From contig NZ_CP029188.1 in assembly GCF_003097515.1 (NCBI RefSeq), positions 6,368,531 through 6,432,530 on the forward strand: a stretch of DNA of 64,000 bases, in the 5' to 3' direction. A model generated the notes under the pieces. That model had not been told where the DNA came from and did not search any database. It was given only the letters and a program-made list of their open reading frames with translations. Shown here piece after piece: positions 25,314-34,121 of this stretch (position 1 is the stretch's first letter; the number at the start of each line of letters is the position of its first letter). The DNA is from Streptomyces tirandamycinicus. GTDB lineage: Bacteria; Actinomycetota; Actinomycetes; Streptomycetales; Streptomycetaceae. A program made the translations under genes and the position numbers.

Positions 25314-26672
25314 TCAGACGCCGTCGTGCTCGACCCTGCGGTGGCCGACCAGCCAGCCGTCGCCGTGCGGCACCAGTTCGTCCTCGCACACCGCGCTCAG
25401 ATGCAGCCTGGTCGGCCCCCCGGCCGGGGTCACCAGGACCTGCGCGTAGCACCGGGTGCTCAGGGAGCCGTCCGGGCCGGGCACCACGGTGAGCATGGAG
25501 AACACATGCCGCCGCTGCTCCGGTGCGTCCGCCGTCCGCGCGAGGTTCCGGCGCACGGCCTCCGCGACGGCCTCCCGGCCGCGAAGCGGCTCGGGGGCGG
25601 TGTTCTGCACGAAGACGCCGTCCTCGGCGAACGTCTCCGCCCACTGACCGGCCCGCCGCTCGTCCAGCAGCCGCATCTGCCGCGCGTAGAACTGCTGCAC
25701 GGCGACATACGTCTCCGCGGGGACCGGCTCGGCGCCGCTCAGCCGCCGCGCGTGCTCCGCCGCGCACCGCAGCGTCGCCGTGCTGTTGCGGCCGAGTGCC
25801 TCCCGGATCATGGTGCGGGCGGCGGCCACGTCGGCCTCCGGGCCGAGGACGCTCGTCACCGCGTCCGGCTCGATGCGCACGGTGTGCCGCGAGGTGACGG
25901 TGCAGCCCCGGGCGTCCTCCTCGAAGATCCACTCGCCGGTGTGCGCGGCCATCAGCGCCGGTGTCCGGATCTGCTTGTAGACGATCCGTTCCGCCGGGAA
26001 GCAGACCCGCACCGAACGCGTGGTGTGGGTCCCGCCGTCCGCGGTGAGCGTGTCCATCTCCAGGATCTGCTCGTTCGGGGTGTCCTCGGTGAGGACGACC
26101 CGGGCGACGTGCGGCAGCCGCTCGGTCCACCGGTCGGCCGCACGGATGAACTCGTAGGCGTCCTTGGCCGATCCGTCGACGCGCACGCTGTCGTCGAAGC
26201 TGAAGGTGAGGCCGGCGTCCGCCTCCTCGGCGCCCCGGCGCAGCGCCTCCAGCTCGGACCCGGTGTTGGTGTCGATCGCCCGGCGGATCCACTCGACGTG
26301 CTCCGGGGCGTCGTCGACGGCGGTGAAGGAGTGGGTGAACCGCACCAGGGTCCGCTCCTCGCCGAGCGGCTCCAGCAGCCACTCGCCGCTCATGCTCCGC
26401 ACCGGCGCCCGGGACTCCTCCTGACGATAGGTCACCCGCAGTGCGGCGCGGTCCAGTTCACGCCGCGAGGTCCAGCTCTTGACCTCCCCGTTGGCGGTCG
26501 CCCAGATCCTCAGCCGCTCCTGCCGGTCATCGCCCTCCAGGCGCTCGACATGGACGCTCGGCGGGAAGTGCACCGGCCAGCGGGCGGCGTCGGCGACGAG
26601 GGCGAACACCGCCTCGGCGGGCGCTCGCACCTCGATCTCGTGGACGGTGTCGTGCACGGTCTCGTCCGACAT
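25314..26672 (-). CDS. dpsF: didomain aromatase/cyclase fused to a SnoaL-like domain
   Basis: 452 residues from ATG 26672, preceded by GAGGAGAG. Residues about 8-150 and 155-310 are two SRPBCC/START-type halves (VHEIEVRAPAEAVFALVADAARW; later FSFDDSVRVDGSAKDAYEFIRAADRW), the normal DpsF/AknE1 aromatase that forms the first ring. From residue 323 to the end it carries an NTF2-like domain (VAVQQFYARQMRLLDERRAGQWAETFAEDGVF) related to the free protein at 23,878. Usual didomain enzymes end near 310-320 residues, so the third domain is extra. The downstream part keeps good third-position G/C, so the fusion is a real frame and not read-through. Confidence 0.9.
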   Translation of the reverse strand: MSDETVHDTVHEIEVRAPAEAVFALVADAARWPVHFPPSVHVERLEGDDRQERLRIWATANGEVKSWTSRRELDRAALRVTYRQEESRAPVRSMSGEWLLEPLGEERTLVRFTHSFTAVDDAPEHVEWIRRAIDTNTGSELEALRRGAEEADAGLTFSFDDSVRVDGSAKDAYEFIRAADRWTERLPHVARVVLTEDTPNEQILEMDTLTADGGTHTTRSVRVCFPAERIVYKQIRTPALMAAHTGEWIFEEDARGCTVTSRHTVRIEPDAVTSVLGPEADVAAARTMIREALGRNSTATLRCAAEHARRLSGAEPVPAETYVAVQQFYARQMRLLDERRAGQWAETFAEDGVFVQNTAPEPLRGREAVAEAVRRNLARTADAPEQRRHVFSMLTVVPGPDGSLSTRCYAQVLVTPAGGPTRLHLSAVCEDELVPHGDGWLVGHRRVEHDGV

Positions 26673-26680
26673 GGCTCTCC

Positions 26681-27466
26681 TCAGTAGTTTCCCAGCCCGC
26701 CGCAGATGTTGATCGCCTGCGCGGTGACGGATGCGGCCGCGTCGGTCAGCAGATAGCCGACCATCCCCGCCACCTCGTCGGGCGTGGTGTAGCGGCCGAG
26801 CGGGATCTTGGCGTGGAACCGGTCGAGTACCTCCTCCTCCGTGGTCTCCCAGGCGGCGGCGTAGCCCTGCCGCACCCGCACCGCCATGGGTGTCTCCACA
26901 TAGCCGGGGCACACGGCGTTGACGGTGATACCGGTCTTGGCCAGTTCCAGGCCCAGGGCCTTGGTGAAGCCGACGACCCCGTGCTTGGACGCCGAGTAGG
27001 GGGCGCCCAGCACCACTCCCTGCTTGCCGCCGGTGGAGGCGATGTTCACGATCCGGCCCCAGCTCCCCTCCCGCATGCGGCCGGTGGTGAGGGCGGCGCG
27101 GGTGACCCGGAAGACGCCGTCGAGGTTGGTGGCCATCACGTCGTCCCACAGCTCGTCGGGGAGGGTGTGGGTCGGGCCGCCGCCGCTGCGGCCGGCGTTG
27201 TTGACGAGGACCTCGACGGGCCCGTAGCGCTCCACCGCGGCGGACACCAGCGCCTCGATCTGCGCCACGTCGCGTACGTCGCAGGAGCCGCCGTCCACGT
27301 CGTGGCCCTCCGCGCGCAGTTCCTTGGCCGTGAGCGCCACCCGGTCGGCGTCCCGGGCGCAGAGGAACACGCGGTGCCCGGCGGCGGCCAGCGACCGGGC
27401 GACGGAGAGGCCGATCCCGCTGGTGGCACCCGTGACGACGGCGACCCGGCTGGGTTGTGCGGACAT
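26681..27466 (-). CDS. dpsE: polyketide C-9 ketoreductase (DpsE/AknA/ActIII type)
   Basis: 261 residues from ATG 27466. TGATSGIGLSVA, CDVRD, NNAGRSGGG (the ActIII-family NNAGR-GG), catalytic NIASTGGKQGV with Ser, and YSASKHGV as YxxxK; ends INICGGLGNY, the conserved C terminus of this group. Reduces the C-9 carbonyl of the nascent chain and thereby directs folding of the first ring. Between the 3-dehydrase and aromatase genes in one operon; its stop overlaps the ribosome site of the aromatase. Confidence 0.95.
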   Translation of the reverse strand: MSAQPSRVAVVTGATSGIGLSVARSLAAAGHRVFLCARDADRVALTAKELRAEGHDVDGGSCDVRDVAQIEALVSAAVERYGPVEVLVNNAGRSGGGPTHTLPDELWDDVMATNLDGVFRVTRAALTTGRMREGSWGRIVNIASTGGKQGVVLGAPYSASKHGVVGFTKALGLELAKTGITVNAVCPGYVETPMAVRVRQGYAAAWETTEEEVLDRFHAKIPLGRYTTPDEVAGMVGYLLTDAAASVTAQAINICGGLGNY

Positions 27467-27473
27467 GGTCTGA

Positions 27474-28775
27474 TCAGCCCCTTCGCGTACAGAACTCGGT
27501 GATGGACTCGACGACGTAGTCGAGCATCTCGGTGGTGAGTCCCGGATAGACACCGATCCAGAAGGTGTCCTCCGTGACGATGTCGCAGTTGGCCAGCTCG
27601 TCCACGACCCGGTAGCGCACGTCCTCGTACGCGGGGTGGCGGGTGATGTTCCCGCCGAAGAGCCGGCGGGTGCCGATCCTGCGGCCCTCCAGGAAGTCGA
27701 CGAGCTCCCTGCGGGTGAAGCCCGCCCCGGGCAGCACGGTCAGGGCGAAGCCGAACCAGCTGGGGTCGCTGCCCGGGGTGGCCCGCGGCGGCAGCAGTCC
27801 CGGCACACCGGCGAGGCCGTCGTGCAGCCGCTGCCAGTTGCGCCGCCGGGCCGCGCCGAAGTCGTCGACCCTGCGCAACTGGCTGAGCGCCAGGGCGCCC
27901 TGCAGGTCGGTGGCCTTCAGGTTGTAGCCGACGTGGGAGAAGATGTACTTGTGGTCGTAGCCGGCGGGCAGGGTGCCGAGCTGGTAGTCGAACCGCTTCA
28001 GACAGGTGTTGTCGGTGCCCGGTTCGCACCAGCAGTCCCGGCCCCAGTCCCGCATCGACTCGACGATGCGGGCCAGTTCCAGACTGGCCGTGAGGACGCA
28101 GCCGCCCTCGCCCGCGGTGATGTGGTGGGCGGGGTAGAAGCTCACCGTCGACAGGTCGCCGAAGGTGCCGGTGAGTCTGCCCCGGTAGGTGGAGCCGACC
28201 GCGTCGCAGTTGTCCTCGACGAAGAACAGGTCGTGCCGGCGGGCCAGTTCGGCGACCTCGGCGACGGGGAACGGGTTGCCGAGGGCGTGCGCGATCATGA
28301 TCAGCCTGGTGCGCGGGGAGATCGCCGCCTCGATCTGCGCCAGGGAGGCGTTGTAGGTGCCCAGTTCCACGTCCACGAAGACCGGCGTCAGACCGTTCTG
28401 GACGAGCGGGTTGATCGTGGTCGGGAAGCCGGCGCCCACCGTGATGGCCTCGTCGCCGGGGCGCAGCCGCAGGTCCTTGAGCTTCGGCGAGGTCAGTGCG
28501 CTGACCGCCAGCAGGTTGGCGGACGAACCCGAGTTCACCATGTGCGCCTTGCGCAGCCGGAAGTAGCGGGCGAACTCGCTCTCGAACTTCCGGGTGCGCA
28601 CGCCGGCGGCGATCCGCATCTCCAGCGCCGCCTCGACCAGGGCGTGCCGGTCCTCCTCGTCGAGGACCGCGCCCGAGGAAAGGATCGGCGTGACGCCCGG
28701 TTCGAACGCGCGCGTCTCCCGTTCCTTGTGGTACTTGCGCGCCAGCTCCAGCACCAGCGCCTTGGTGTCCGTCAC
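27474..28775 (-). CDS. dTDP-4-keto-6-deoxyhexose 3-dehydrase (E1/RfbH type, PMP-dependent)
   Basis: 433 residues, the length of E1 dehydrases (about 430-437) and longer than aminotransferases. The PLP-lysine position reads SFYPAHHITAGEGG, with His in place of Lys, the diagnostic change of RfbH/TylX3-type C-3 dehydrases; four Cys near GRDCWCEPGTDNTC fit the [2Fe-2S] cluster site. Removes the C-3 hydroxyl, as needed for a 2,3,6-trideoxyhexose such as rhodinose. Its presence together with a 3-aminotransferase shows that at least two kinds of sugar are made. A dedicated reductase partner (E3) is not visible in the window. Confidence 0.93.
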   Translation of the reverse strand: MTDTKALVLELARKYHKERETRAFEPGVTPILSSGAVLDEEDRHALVEAALEMRIAAGVRTRKFESEFARYFRLRKAHMVNSGSSANLLAVSALTSPKLKDLRLRPGDEAITVGAGFPTTINPLVQNGLTPVFVDVELGTYNASLAQIEAAISPRTRLIMIAHALGNPFPVAEVAELARRHDLFFVEDNCDAVGSTYRGRLTGTFGDLSTVSFYPAHHITAGEGGCVLTASLELARIVESMRDWGRDCWCEPGTDNTCLKRFDYQLGTLPAGYDHKYIFSHVGYNLKATDLQGALALSQLRRVDDFGAARRRNWQRLHDGLAGVPGLLPPRATPGSDPSWFGFALTVLPGAGFTRRELVDFLEGRRIGTRRLFGGNITRHPAYEDVRYRVVDELANCDIVTEDTFWIGVYPGLTTEMLDYVVESITEFCTRRG

Positions 28776-28785
28776 CTCTGACCTC

Positions 28786-30105
28786 TCATCCTCGGTCGTG
28801 GACTGAGCCGTTGGTGCCGTGCGCCGCCCGGCGGGCTCCGGGGCCGCCGCGGTGCTCGGCGACGAGCCGCTCCAGCACCGGGACGACCTCGTTGGGGCTG
28901 GGCACGGCGAGCAGTTCCTCCTGCAGCCGCCGGGCGCCGCGGGCGAACGACGGTTCGGTGATCAGACGCTGGACCTGCTTGCGCAGCACGTCCGGCAGGA
29001 GGCCGTCACTCGGCACACAGAGTCCGGCGCCGATGTCCTCCAGCCCGCGGCCCATGACCGCGGTGTCCCAGCCGAACGCCAGGATCAGCTGGGGTACGGC
29101 GTGCAGCTCTGCCGTCGCCTTGGTGCCGACACCCCCGTGGTGCACCACCGCGTCACAGGTGGGCAGCAGGTCGTTGAGCGGGACGAAGTCGACCATGCGC
29201 ACGTTGTCCGGCAGGTCGGCGGCCGCCTCGCGGGTGGCCTCGTCGACGGTGGCGACGATCTCCGCGTCCAGCTCCGCGAGATGGGCCAGCAGTTCGGCCA
29301 TGTCGACGCCCACGTCCGACGCCGAGGAGCCGAGCGTGACGCAGACGCGGCTGCGCCCGGGGTCCGACCTCAGCCACTCCGGCACCACCGCGGGACCGTT
29401 GTACGCCACATGCCGCACCTGCACGGTCGGCAGGTCCAGATCGAGCCGGGTGCTGGGCGGAGTGGTGTTGACCGTCCACTGGCCGGTGACCAGGTCCTCG
29501 CCGAACCCCGCGTCGCAGCCCAGCCGCCGCAGCGTGCGCTCCAGCCACTCGGCGGTGGGGTCCTCGCGGTGCTCGGGTTCCTGCTCGGCGGCGAGCCGCA
29601 GGAACTCCTTGCGGGCCCGCACGCTGACGTCGGGCCCGGAGACCAGCCGGCAGTGGGCCGCGCCCGTCACCCGGGCCGTGATGGCCCCGGCCAGGGTGAA
29701 GGTCTCCCAGACGACGAGGTCCGGCTGCCAGGAGCGGGCGAAGTCCACGAGGGCGTCGACCATGGTGTCGTTGTTGAGCGCGCCGTAGAGCGTGGGCACC
29801 ATGATGTTCTCCAGTGCCAGCAACTGCTCGTAGGTCCAGGGGTGGTCACCCCGGGCCGCGTAGTCGAAGCCCTGCACATGGGCCGAGGCCTCGTCGTGGA
29901 GCGTCCCCAGCAGCCCGAGGTCCTCGAGGGCGCCGAGCGACCACTCGACGGGCACGGCGGTCAGCCCGGTGCCCGTGATCACGTCGGTCAGCTCGGGCTG
30001 GCTGGCGATCCGGACCTCGTGGCCCGCGGTGCGCAGCGCCCACGCCAGCGGTACGAGCGGGTAGTAGTGGGTGTGGTGGGCCAGTGAGGTGAACAGAACC
30101 TTCAT
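28786..30105 (-). CDS. anthracycline glycosyltransferase 3 (GT1 family)
   Basis: 439 residues from ATG 30105 (GGAGGAGACGCG upstream), overlapping the stop of the helper gene by 4 bp. MKVLFTSLAHHTHYYPLVPLAWALRTAGHEVR start and VVHHGGVGTKATAELHAVPQL nucleotide-sugar motif. Closely resembles glycosyltransferase 1 at 5,192 in many blocks (LNNDTMVDALVDFARSWQPD against NNDSMIDALVDYARFWQPD). With its own P450-like partner it forms a second transferase/helper pair, as expected if the aglycone is glycosylated at two positions or with two first sugars, for example C-7 and C-10 of beta-rhodomycinone. Confidence 0.9.
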   Translation of the reverse strand: MKVLFTSLAHHTHYYPLVPLAWALRTAGHEVRIASQPELTDVITGTGLTAVPVEWSLGALEDLGLLGTLHDEASAHVQGFDYAARGDHPWTYEQLLALENIMVPTLYGALNNDTMVDALVDFARSWQPDLVVWETFTLAGAITARVTGAAHCRLVSGPDVSVRARKEFLRLAAEQEPEHREDPTAEWLERTLRRLGCDAGFGEDLVTGQWTVNTTPPSTRLDLDLPTVQVRHVAYNGPAVVPEWLRSDPGRSRVCVTLGSSASDVGVDMAELLAHLAELDAEIVATVDEATREAAADLPDNVRMVDFVPLNDLLPTCDAVVHHGGVGTKATAELHAVPQLILAFGWDTAVMGRGLEDIGAGLCVPSDGLLPDVLRKQVQRLITEPSFARGARRLQEELLAVPSPNEVVPVLERLVAEHRGGPGARRAAHGTNGSVHDRG

Positions 30106-31232
30106 CGCGTCTCCTCCACGCCGAGTCGGGTCGGCAGCCTGACCAGGCGCCGGGTCACGGGCGCCCGGCGCGCCCGCACCGGCTCGCCGTCCGGCCGCAG
30201 CACCGGGAACCGCGCGGCCAGCGCCGCCAGTGCGTGTTCGGTCTGCGCGGCCGCGGCCGGGAGCAGGGCGGCGCACACGGTCACGGGCAGCGGATCCGGG
30301 CCGCCGCCGGTTCCGGTGGTCACGGCGGTGACGGAGTCCCCGGCGGCGATGCGGGTCCCGGCCACCTCGGCCGGGCCCAGTGCCACCAAGGGGTGCGCGC
30401 GCCACAGCGGCCTGCTCCGCAGACACTCCCCGACCACCCGGGCCGCGTGCCCGGGCTCCGAGCGCAGCCGCGCCCACTCCCCGGGCCGGCCGAGGAGCGT
30501 CCGCAGCGCGTCGCCGAGCAGGTCCGCCGCCGCCCGGGCCCCCGCCACGGCGAGCACCAGGTCCGCCTCGGCCCGGTCCCGGCCCCCGAACAGCTCCCGC
30601 AGTCCTCGTACGCCGGTCCCCAGGCGTTCCGCCGCGATCTGCGTCTGCGGGCAGAGCAGCGCGTCCACGGCCGGGGCGGCGTCGGCGACGGCGCCGGTGA
30701 ACTCGGGCAGCCGCTCCCGGGGGACGTCCAGCAGTGTCGCGTACACCGCCGCGGTCAGCGGCTCCGCGAAGTCCGCCACCAGATCGGCCGGGCCCGGAGC
30801 GAGCCCGGCCGCTGCCTGCCCGGCCCGTTCCCGCAGCAGTGCGGCCCGTCTCCGTACGGTCCTCGTCCCGGCGCGCCGCGCCAGGTCCCGGGCGAGGGCC
30901 GTACCGCGCCCGCGCGCCGGGCCGGGCAGCCACTGCTCCGGCTGCGGCACGGCGGCGGACACCGCCAGGTCCGGGCTGACGGACAGCTCCCGCAGGGCCG
31001 TGGGGCCGGTGACGACCCAGGGGCCGAGCCGGCTGCGCCACACCGGTCCTCGTTCCCCGACGGACGCGAGGGCCGTGCCCGCGCCGCCTTCGCCGACCTC
31101 GAATCCCCGTACCAGCCGCGCGTACGGGTCTCCTGCGCCCGGCACGAACGGCTCACCGTTGACCGCGTAGAGCCACTGTGCCGCATGGACGAGTTGCAGT
31201 TCGCGCCAGAGGGCATTCGTCGCCGCCGTCAC
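30102..31232 (-). CDS. second P450-like glycosyltransferase helper, haem-less
   Basis: 376 residues from GTG 31232 behind GGAGG; an earlier in-frame ATG would include promoter sequence. N terminus NALWRELQLVHAAQWLYAVNGEPFVPGAGDPYARL matches the AknT/EryCII group. ExxR survives as ECLRSR, but the haem-binding loop is gone (PVTVCAALLPAAAAQTEHALAAL), and it is shorter than the helper at 6,507. Coupled by a 4-bp overlap to glycosyltransferase 3. First gene of a five-gene operon from a promoter with canonical SARP heptamers. Confidence 0.82.
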   Translation of the reverse strand: MTAATNALWRELQLVHAAQWLYAVNGEPFVPGAGDPYARLVRGFEVGEGGAGTALASVGERGPVWRSRLGPWVVTGPTALRELSVSPDLAVSAAVPQPEQWLPGPARGRGTALARDLARRAGTRTVRRRAALLRERAGQAAAGLAPGPADLVADFAEPLTAAVYATLLDVPRERLPEFTGAVADAAPAVDALLCPQTQIAAERLGTGVRGLRELFGGRDRAEADLVLAVAGARAAADLLGDALRTLLGRPGEWARLRSEPGHAARVVGECLRSRPLWRAHPLVALGPAEVAGTRIAAGDSVTAVTTGTGGGPDPLPVTVCAALLPAAAAQTEHALAALAARFPVLRPDGEPVRARRAPVTRRLVRLPTRLGVEETR

Positions 31233-31263
31233 CCCGCCACCTCCGTCATCCGATTCCCTCAGC

Positions 31264-31295
31264 AAGGTACGGGGCCGTATTAGAAGAACACTCGA
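31264..31295 (-). promoter_or_regulatory. canonical SARP promoter for the 31,232-25,314 operon
   Basis: Minus strand: TCGAGTG (31295-31289)-n4-TCTAATA (31284-31278)-n8-TACCTT (31269-31264). Drives helper, glycosyltransferase 3, 3-dehydrase, ketoreductase and aromatase genes. Confidence 0.65.
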
Positions 31296-31322
31296 ACTGC
31301 CGTTGTCCGCATCCACCGTTCC

Positions 31323-31354
31323 TCAAGCCGCGCTTGATCCCCCGGCGGTACCGT
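31323..31354 (+). promoter_or_regulatory. SARP-type promoter for hexose 3-ketoreductase
   Basis: TCAAGCC (31323)-n4-TTGATCC (31334)-n8-TACCGT (31349-31354); a weaker heptamer TCCACCG stands 11 bp further upstream. Divergent from the promoter at 31,264. Confidence 0.55.
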
Positions 31355-31394
31355 GGGAAACCCACTGGACTCCCGCAAGGTGATGAGGACCCCT

Positions 31395-32435
31395 ATGCCA
31401 GAGCACCGTCAGCAACGGGCGCTCCGAATGGGCGTGATCGGCACGGCGAACATCGCGGTACGCCGGATCATGCCCGTTCTCGCCGCGCATGACCGCGTCG
31501 ACCTCGTCGCAGTGGCCAGCCGGGACAAGGCGAGGGCCGAGCGCGTGGGAGCCGTCTTCGGCTGCCGTGGTGTGGGTGATTACGCGGAACTCGTCGAGCG
31601 TGACGACATCGACGCCGTCTATATTCCACTGCCGCCCGGTATGCATCACGAATGGGCGCTACGGGCTTTGCGGTCGGGAAAGCACGTACTGGTCGAGAAG
31701 CCGATGTCCGACGTGTACGAGAAGACGCTCGAGTTGATGTCGACCGCGTCGGAACTCGGGCTCGTGCTCGCCGAGAACTTCATGTTCCTTCATCATCCCC
31801 AGCACGCCGCGGTACGTGCGATGCTCGACGAGGCCGTGGGAGAACTGCGTTCCTTCTCCGGGTCGTTCGCCGTCCCGCCGCTGGCGCCCGACTCGTTCCG
31901 GTACCAGCCGGCCCTGGGCGGGGGAGCGTTGCTCGATGTCGGGGTGTATCCGCTGCGTGCGGCCCAGCTGTACCTCACCGGGGAACTCGATGTGCTCGGG
32001 GCGTGTCTGCGCGTGGACGAGGCGACCGGCGTCGACGTGGCGGGCAGTGTGCTGCTGAGCGACGACCGGGGGGTGACGGCGCAGCTGGACTTCGGCTTCG
32101 AGCACTCCTACCGGTCGACCTACGCGCTCTGGGGCAACCGGGGCCGGGTGAGTGTCCGGCGTGCCTTCACCCCGCCGGAGGAGCTGAAGCCGGTGGTCAG
32201 GATCGAGCAGCAGGACGTGGTCACGGAACGCTCGCTCCCCGCGCACAACCAGGTCTTCAACGCCATGGACGCCTTCGTCCGTGCGGCCCTCACCCGCGGC
32301 GGGCCCCTCGCGGGCATGTCCGCGATCAGCCGCCAGGCCTTCCTGGTCGACCGGGTCCGCCGCGCGGCGCGGCTCGTCGGCGATCCGAAGTGCCGTCCGC
32401 ACGAGGCTCTTGCGGCGGACACCGGCCTGAGCTGA
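31395..32435 (+). CDS. dTDP-3,4-diketo-hexose 3-ketoreductase (Gfo/Idh/MocA family)
   Basis: 346 residues. ATG 31395 preferred because GATGAGGA lies five bases before it; ATG 31383 is possible. NAD-binding GVIGTANIAVRRIMP, catalytic-type EKPMSDVYEKT (the EKP motif with Lys) and LLDVGVYPLRAAQLYLTG. Relatives in deoxysugar pathways (UrdT partner enzymes, OleW, KijD10, AknQ) reduce C-3 after the 2,3-dehydratase to complete 2-deoxygenation. Stand-alone unit between divergent SARP-type promoters and a strong terminator. Base composition is slightly less G/C at its 5' end than neighbours. Confidence 0.88.
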   Translation: MPEHRQQRALRMGVIGTANIAVRRIMPVLAAHDRVDLVAVASRDKARAERVGAVFGCRGVGDYAELVERDDIDAVYIPLPPGMHHEWALRALRSGKHVLVEKPMSDVYEKTLELMSTASELGLVLAENFMFLHHPQHAAVRAMLDEAVGELRSFSGSFAVPPLAPDSFRYQPALGGGALLDVGVYPLRAAQLYLTGELDVLGACLRVDEATGVDVAGSVLLSDDRGVTAQLDFGFEHSYRSTYALWGNRGRVSVRRAFTPPEELKPVVRIEQQDVVTERSLPAHNQVFNAMDAFVRAALTRGGPLAGMSAISRQAFLVDRVRRAARLVGDPKCRPHEALAADTGLS

Positions 32436-32462
32436 CGCCTCCCAGGCCCCGGGCCGACGCAC

Positions 32463-32499
32463 GCCCCCGCCCCGCCGGAGCGTCCGGCGGGGCGGGGGC
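32463..32499. terminator. bidirectional terminator hairpin
   Basis: Perfect 17-bp inverted repeat (GCCCCCGCCCCGCCGGA at 32463-32479, complement at 32483-32499) with a 3-base loop, between the convergent 3-ketoreductase and RdmE-type genes. Confidence 0.85.
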
Positions 32500-32525
32500 A
32501 GGTTTGCGGCGTGCGCGCGCGGGCC

Positions 32526-34121
32526 TCAGCGGGAGAGCACCCGGCGCAGCACCCGGCCGAGCGTCCCCGCGGGCTCCGCCGCCGCCTCGTCCGTGCGCCA
32601 GGCGACGATCCCGTCCGGCCGGACCAGGCTCGCGCCCGCCTTGCCGATGCCGTACCGGTCCGCGACCGCCGCCTCCGGATCCGTCAGGCCCGCACCGATC
32701 CGGTACGCCCTGACGGGGACGCCCAGTTCCGCGGAGACCGTCTCCGCGGCCGCGATCCAGTCCGCGCCCAGCTCGCCCGCCAGCAGGGTCCAGCCGTCGC
32801 CGAACAGGTCGACCGTGGACATCCGCTCGCCGTGCCGGACCACCGGGACGTGCGGCCCGCGGAAGCCGGGGCGGCCGCTGGGGGTCAGCGGGTTCTCCAC
32901 CCGGGCCGGGTCGTCGTCCGTGGCCAGGACCGCCGAGGAGCGGTAGCGGAAGCCGAGCAGCGTCTCCGGATACCCCACCGACTTGTCCCACACGTCCGCC
33001 ATGTGCGGCGCCATCCGCTGCGCGTAGATCGCCAGCGCCTCGGCGACGACCAGCTCCGCCGCGATCCTGCGCTCCTCCTCGTATGTGCCGAGGAGCCCCG
33101 GGCCGGCCTGTCCGTGCAGCACCGCCGCGAGCTTCCAGGCCAGGTCGAACCCGTCGGCGACGGCCGCGTTGCCGCTCATGCCGCCGGTCGGCGGGGTGAC
33201 CTTCGCGGCGTCACCGGCGAGGAACACCCGTCCCTCGCGCCAGCGTTCGGCGATCCGGGCCGCCATCTCCCAGCCCTGGATGTCGACGAGCCGGGGCCGC
33301 ACCTCGGGAGCGTCCAGGGCGAGTCCGATGAGCTCGACACAGCGTTCGGGCGTGAAGTCCTCGGGGCGCTCGCCCTCGTCGGGGTCGTACTCGACGAACA
33401 GGGTGTGCCGGTCGGGGCGGTCCGTCGGGCCGAACGTCCCCGTGAACCTCGGGTGGTGCAGGTAGTACCAGCCCGTGGTGCCCGGCTCCATGACGCCGGA
33501 GAGGTCCGCGTCGAAGATCACCCCGACCATGTGGGTCAGCGTGCCGTGCCCGTACCGCCCGATCCCCAGCGACTCCCGCACCAGGCTGCGGTTGCCGTCG
33601 GCGCCGACGAGATACCCGGCCCGCAGGTCGTACTCGCCGTCGGGTCCGTGCAGCCGGGCGGTGACGCCGTGCTCGTCCTGCCGGAACGACACCAGCCGGG
33701 TGCCGAAGCGGATGGCGCCGCCGTGCCGCTGCGCCTGCGCGAGCAGGATCGGCTCCAGCTTGTCCTGGGACAGCATCGCCCAGCCCGCCGGAGTGCACGG
33801 CCCGGTCGCGGCCACCATGTCGTCGAAGCTCTCCGACACGGTCCGCAGGACCTCGCCCCGTACGCTCTGGGCGAGCCGGATGACGAAGTCGCCCTGGGCG
33901 CCCCGGATGTCGTTGGCCCTGTTCACCTCGTCGGCGACGCCGCCGATGCGCAGCAGTTCCATGGTCCGGGGGTTCTGCCCGGCAGCCCGCGGATAGGGCG
34001 AGAGACCCGGCCTGCGCTCCACCACGAGCACACGTACCCCCTGCCGGGCGAGGAACATCGCCGTCGACAGGCCGCCGAGGCCCGCACCCACCACCAGGAC
34101 GTCGACCTCGTGGTCGTTCAT
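32526..34121 (-). CDS. rdmE: FAD aromatic hydroxylase, aklavinone 11-hydroxylase (RdmE/DnrF type)
   Basis: 531 residues from ATG 34121, as long as RdmE (about 535). FAD motif VLVVGAGLGGLSTAMFLARQG, the DG motif LVGADGNRSLVRESLGI, and GDAAKVTPPTGGMSGNAAVADGFDLAWKL; thioredoxin-like C-terminal domain. RdmE and DnrF add the 11-hydroxyl to aklavinone to give epsilon-rhodomycinone. The neighbouring RdmC and RdmB homologues repeat the S. purpurascens rhodomycin gene set. Its start overlaps the stop of the preceding methyltransferase by 4 bp. Confidence 0.93.
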   Translation of the reverse strand: MNDHEVDVLVVGAGLGGLSTAMFLARQGVRVLVVERRPGLSPYPRAAGQNPRTMELLRIGGVADEVNRANDIRGAQGDFVIRLAQSVRGEVLRTVSESFDDMVAATGPCTPAGWAMLSQDKLEPILLAQAQRHGGAIRFGTRLVSFRQDEHGVTARLHGPDGEYDLRAGYLVGADGNRSLVRESLGIGRYGHGTLTHMVGVIFDADLSGVMEPGTTGWYYLHHPRFTGTFGPTDRPDRHTLFVEYDPDEGERPEDFTPERCVELIGLALDAPEVRPRLVDIQGWEMAARIAERWREGRVFLAGDAAKVTPPTGGMSGNAAVADGFDLAWKLAAVLHGQAGPGLLGTYEEERRIAAELVVAEALAIYAQRMAPHMADVWDKSVGYPETLLGFRYRSSAVLATDDDPARVENPLTPSGRPGFRGPHVPVVRHGERMSTVDLFGDGWTLLAGELGADWIAAAETVSAELGVPVRAYRIGAGLTDPEAAVADRYGIGKAGASLVRPDGIVAWRTDEAAAEPAGTLGRVLRRVLSR

